NCBI RefSeq assembly: GCF_000725485.1
Contig: NZ_JOAG01000047.1
Location: 1-64,000, forward strand
Length of the DNA stretch: 64,000 nucleotides
Reading direction: 5' to 3'
DNA from: Nonomuraea candida
Lineage (GTDB): Bacteria > Actinomycetota > Actinomycetes > Streptosporangiales > Streptosporangiaceae
Each line of letters starts with the position of its first letter. Position 1 is the stretch's first letter. Shown here piece by piece: positions 62,037 through 64,000 of this stretch. The position numbers were made by a program, and so were the translations under genes. Below the pieces are notes generated by a model. That model did not search any database, was not told the DNA's origin, and saw only the letters and a list, made by a program, of their open reading frames with translations.

Positions 62037-64000
62037 ATGGCGCTGGAGATCAGATTCCTCGGCCCGTGGCAGGTCCTGGCCGGCGAAGAACCGGTCCGGC
62101 TCGCCGGGCACCGCCGCATCGGCGTGCTGGCCAGGCTCGCCCTGAGCACCGGGCAGGCCGTACCCGGCGAGCGGCTTCTCGCCGACATCTGGGGGGACAG
62201 CTCCGCGGCGACCATGGGCAAGCAGCTCCACATCGTGATCTCCAAGCTCCGCGAAATCCTCGGACCGCACACCACCGAAGAGATCATCCAGACCACGCCC
62301 GGCGGCTACCGGCTCGCGCTCGAACCCGACCACATCGACGCCCACCGGTTCGCCCGCTTGGTCAAACGCGCCCGCGTCGCCCAGGCGCAACGGGGCCGCG
62401 CGACCGCGGACGCCCTCTTCCGCACCGCCCTGCGGTTATGGCGCGGCGACCCCCTGGCCGGACTGACCTACCCCTGGGCCCGCATCGAGGCCACCCGGCT
62501 GGAAGAAGAACACCGCACCGTCCTGGAAGACCACGCCGATCTCCGCCTCGCCGCCGGTGACCACCACGCGGTGGCGGCCGACCTGGCCGCACACGTACGG
62601 GCCCATCCCCTGCGCGAACGCCCCGCCGCCCAGCTCATGCTGGCCCTGCACCGCGCCGGCCGCCCGTCCGAGGCGCTCGCCGTCTACCAGGACACCCGCA
62701 AGATCATGATCACCGAACTCGGCATCGAACCCGGCGCCGAGCTGTGCCGCCTGCACCAGGCCATCCTGGCCAAGGACCCCGCCCTCGACCTGACCACCCC
62801 GGCCCAGCAGGTCACGGTCAACGAGCCGTACGTTCCGGCCGAACTGCCCCCCGGCACCCGGGCCTTCACCGCCCGCGCCACGGAGATCGACCACCTGCGC
62901 GCCGCGCTCGGCTGCGCCGCCGGGCCTGCCATCGCCGTGATCGACGGACCCGGCGGCATCGGCAAGTCGGCCCTGGCCGTACACGTCGCCCACGACCTGG
63001 CCGACCGGTTCACCGACGGTGTCCTCTACATCGACCTGCAAGGCGCCACCGACGGCCTCCGGCCGCTGTCGCCGATCGAGGCGCTCGGCCGGCTGCTGCG
63101 CTCGCTCGGGCTGGACGGCTCCGCCATCCCGGCCACGGCCGGCGAGGCCGCGGCCCGCTACCGATCCTTGACGTCGGCACGGAACGTGCTGATCATCCTC
63201 GACAATGCCCTCGACAGCCGCCAGGTCCGCCCGCTCATTCCCGCCGGGCCGAGGTGCGCGGTCGTCATCACGAGCCGGCAGGTTCTCACCTCGATCGACG
63301 GAGCGAGCCGGCTGAACCTGCCCGGGCTCGACCCGTCCGACGCCACCGCGCTGCTGGCCCGCATCGCCGGCCCCGGCCGGGTCCACGCAGAGCCGGAGGC
63401 CGCCGAGCGGATCGTCCGGCTCTGCGGGGGTCTGCCCCTCGCCCTCCGCATCGCGGCGGCGCGTCTGGCCGCCCGCCCCGACTGGACGCTGTCCTCCCTC
63501 GCCGACCGGCTCACCGACGCCACCCGCCGCCTGGACACGCTGGAGTACGCCGACCTGGCCATACGCGCCGGCATCGCGGTCAGCCACCGCCACCTGAGCG
63601 AAGAGCCGAGCGGCCAGGACGCCGCGCACGTCCTGCCGCTCCTCGGCCTGCTCGACACGCCGACCCACACCCCGGCCGCGACGGCGGCCCTGGCCGACTG
63701 GCCCGAGGCACGAGCGGAGGCGGCTCTCGAACGGCTCCTCGACGCCCGGCTGCTGGAGTCCGCGGGGCATGGCCGGTATCGCTTTCACGACCTGATCCGG
63801 TTGTACGCCCGCGAACTGCCCACGGCGGAGCCCGCGGCCGCACTCCGCCGCGGGCTCCACCATTACCTGGCCACGGCCAACACCGCCACAGGGCTGGTGC
63901 ATGTCCGGATCGAGGAGCCCGCCTACGCGGCCGAGCAGCCCGGCGTCGCGCTCGCCGACGCGCGGGAAGCCGGCGCATGGACCGAGGCCGAGCGTGACAA
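62037..64000 (+). CDS. AfsR/SARP-family regulator, cut by the window end (third copy)
   Basis: The first 654 codons are visible with no in-frame stop. The winged helix and BTAD (LEIRFLGPWQVLAGEEPVRL, LLADIWGDSSAATMGKQLHI, ELGIEPGAELCRLHQAIL) cover residues 1-245. An NB-ARC domain follows (IDGPGGIGKSALAVHVAHDL, NVLIILDNALDSRQVRPLIP, LCGGLPLALRIAA), then the start of the helical C-terminal region (RYRFHDLIRLYAREL). ATG 62037 matches the domain start, though the upstream GAAGGGCG is distant. It is the third regulator of this type in 64 kb. Its targets may lie beyond the window. Confidence 0.9.
   Translation, partial: MALEIRFLGPWQVLAGEEPVRLAGHRRIGVLARLALSTGQAVPGERLLADIWGDSSAATMGKQLHIVISKLREILGPHTTEEIIQTTPGGYRLALEPDHIDAHRFARLVKRARVAQAQRGRATADALFRTALRLWRGDPLAGLTYPWARIEATRLEEEHRTVLEDHADLRLAAGDHHAVAADLAAHVRAHPLRERPAAQLMLALHRAGRPSEALAVYQDTRKIMITELGIEPGAELCRLHQAILAKDPALDLTTPAQQVTVNEPYVPAELPPGTRAFTARATEIDHLRAALGCAAGPAIAVIDGPGGIGKSALAVHVAHDLADRFTDGVLYIDLQGATDGLRPLSPIEALGRLLRSLGLDGSAIPATAGEAAARYRSLTSARNVLIILDNALDSRQVRPLIPAGPRCAVVITSRQVLTSIDGASRLNLPGLDPSDATALLARIAGPGRVHAEPEAAERIVRLCGGLPLALRIAAARLAARPDWTLSSLADRLTDATRRLDTLEYADLAIRAGIAVSHRHLSEEPSGQDAAHVLPLLGLLDTPTHTPAATAALADWPEARAEAALERLLDARLLESAGHGRYRFHDLIRLYARELPTAEPAAALRRGLHHYLATANTATGLVHVRIEEPAYAAEQPGVALADAREAGAWTEAERD

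Overview
The window is very GC-rich, densely packed DNA. It has GTG and TTG starts, ATGA stop/start overlaps, Sec, Tat and lipoprotein exports, and many SARP/AfsR and LAL (LuxR-type ATPase) regulators. This points to a filamentous actinomycete. A Streptosporangiales genus such as Nonomuraea or a relative is my guess from gene style, not something the sequence proves.

Layout. 0-10 kb holds small regulators, an MFS exporter with a repeated AGCGCT operator-like element, a prolyl aminopeptidase pseudogene, a three-gene overlapping minus-strand operon (zinc metallopeptidase lipoprotein plus two membrane-anchored proteins), an orphan LuxR regulator, a small secreted protein, and a frameshifted secreted NlpC/P60-like protein with FG-GAP-type repeats. 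10.5-28.5 kb is the centrepiece. An AfsR/SARP regulator precedes a three-gene, translationally coupled NRPS operon. The first synthetase reads A-T-C-A-T. The second reads C-A-T-C-A-T-TE and continues without a stop into a complete MFS exporter. A PLP-dependent threonine dehydratase/serine racemase-like enzyme follows, then a 13-bp-stem terminator. The TE nucleophile is cysteine (GHCVG) rather than serine. Four adenylation domains and three condensation domains predict a tetrapeptide-sized product, with synthesis, release and export encoded in two polypeptides.

28.5-39.5 kb is accessory: membrane and secreted hypotheticals, a truncated NAD(P)-binding protein, and two near-duplicate secreted tripeptidyl-aminopeptidase-type hydrolases. 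These two bracket a broken VanX-like D-Ala-D-Ala dipeptidase and an acyl-CoA ligase-like gene. A divergent SDR/TetR pair follows, with two identical 12-bp palindromes between them. 39.5-48 kb carries an aldehyde dehydrogenase, a LAL regulator and a Tat-exported, PaoABC-like molybdenum aldehyde oxidase operon, a plausible aldehyde-oxidation neighbourhood.

48-64 kb carries a GyrI-like protein, a SnoaL-like protein, a second AfsR regulator divergent from an MFS/alpha-beta-hydrolase operon, a Leu/Val-type amino acid dehydrogenase, a second LAL regulator, a MarR/FMN-reductase pair, a streptogrisin-like protease, and a third AfsR regulator cut by the window end. Short tandem repeats (9, 12, 21, 24, 27 and 29 bp) recur in interdomain linkers and intergenic DNA. 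No tRNA, rRNA, CRISPR array, insertion sequence, MbtH or phosphopantetheinyl transferase gene was recognised.
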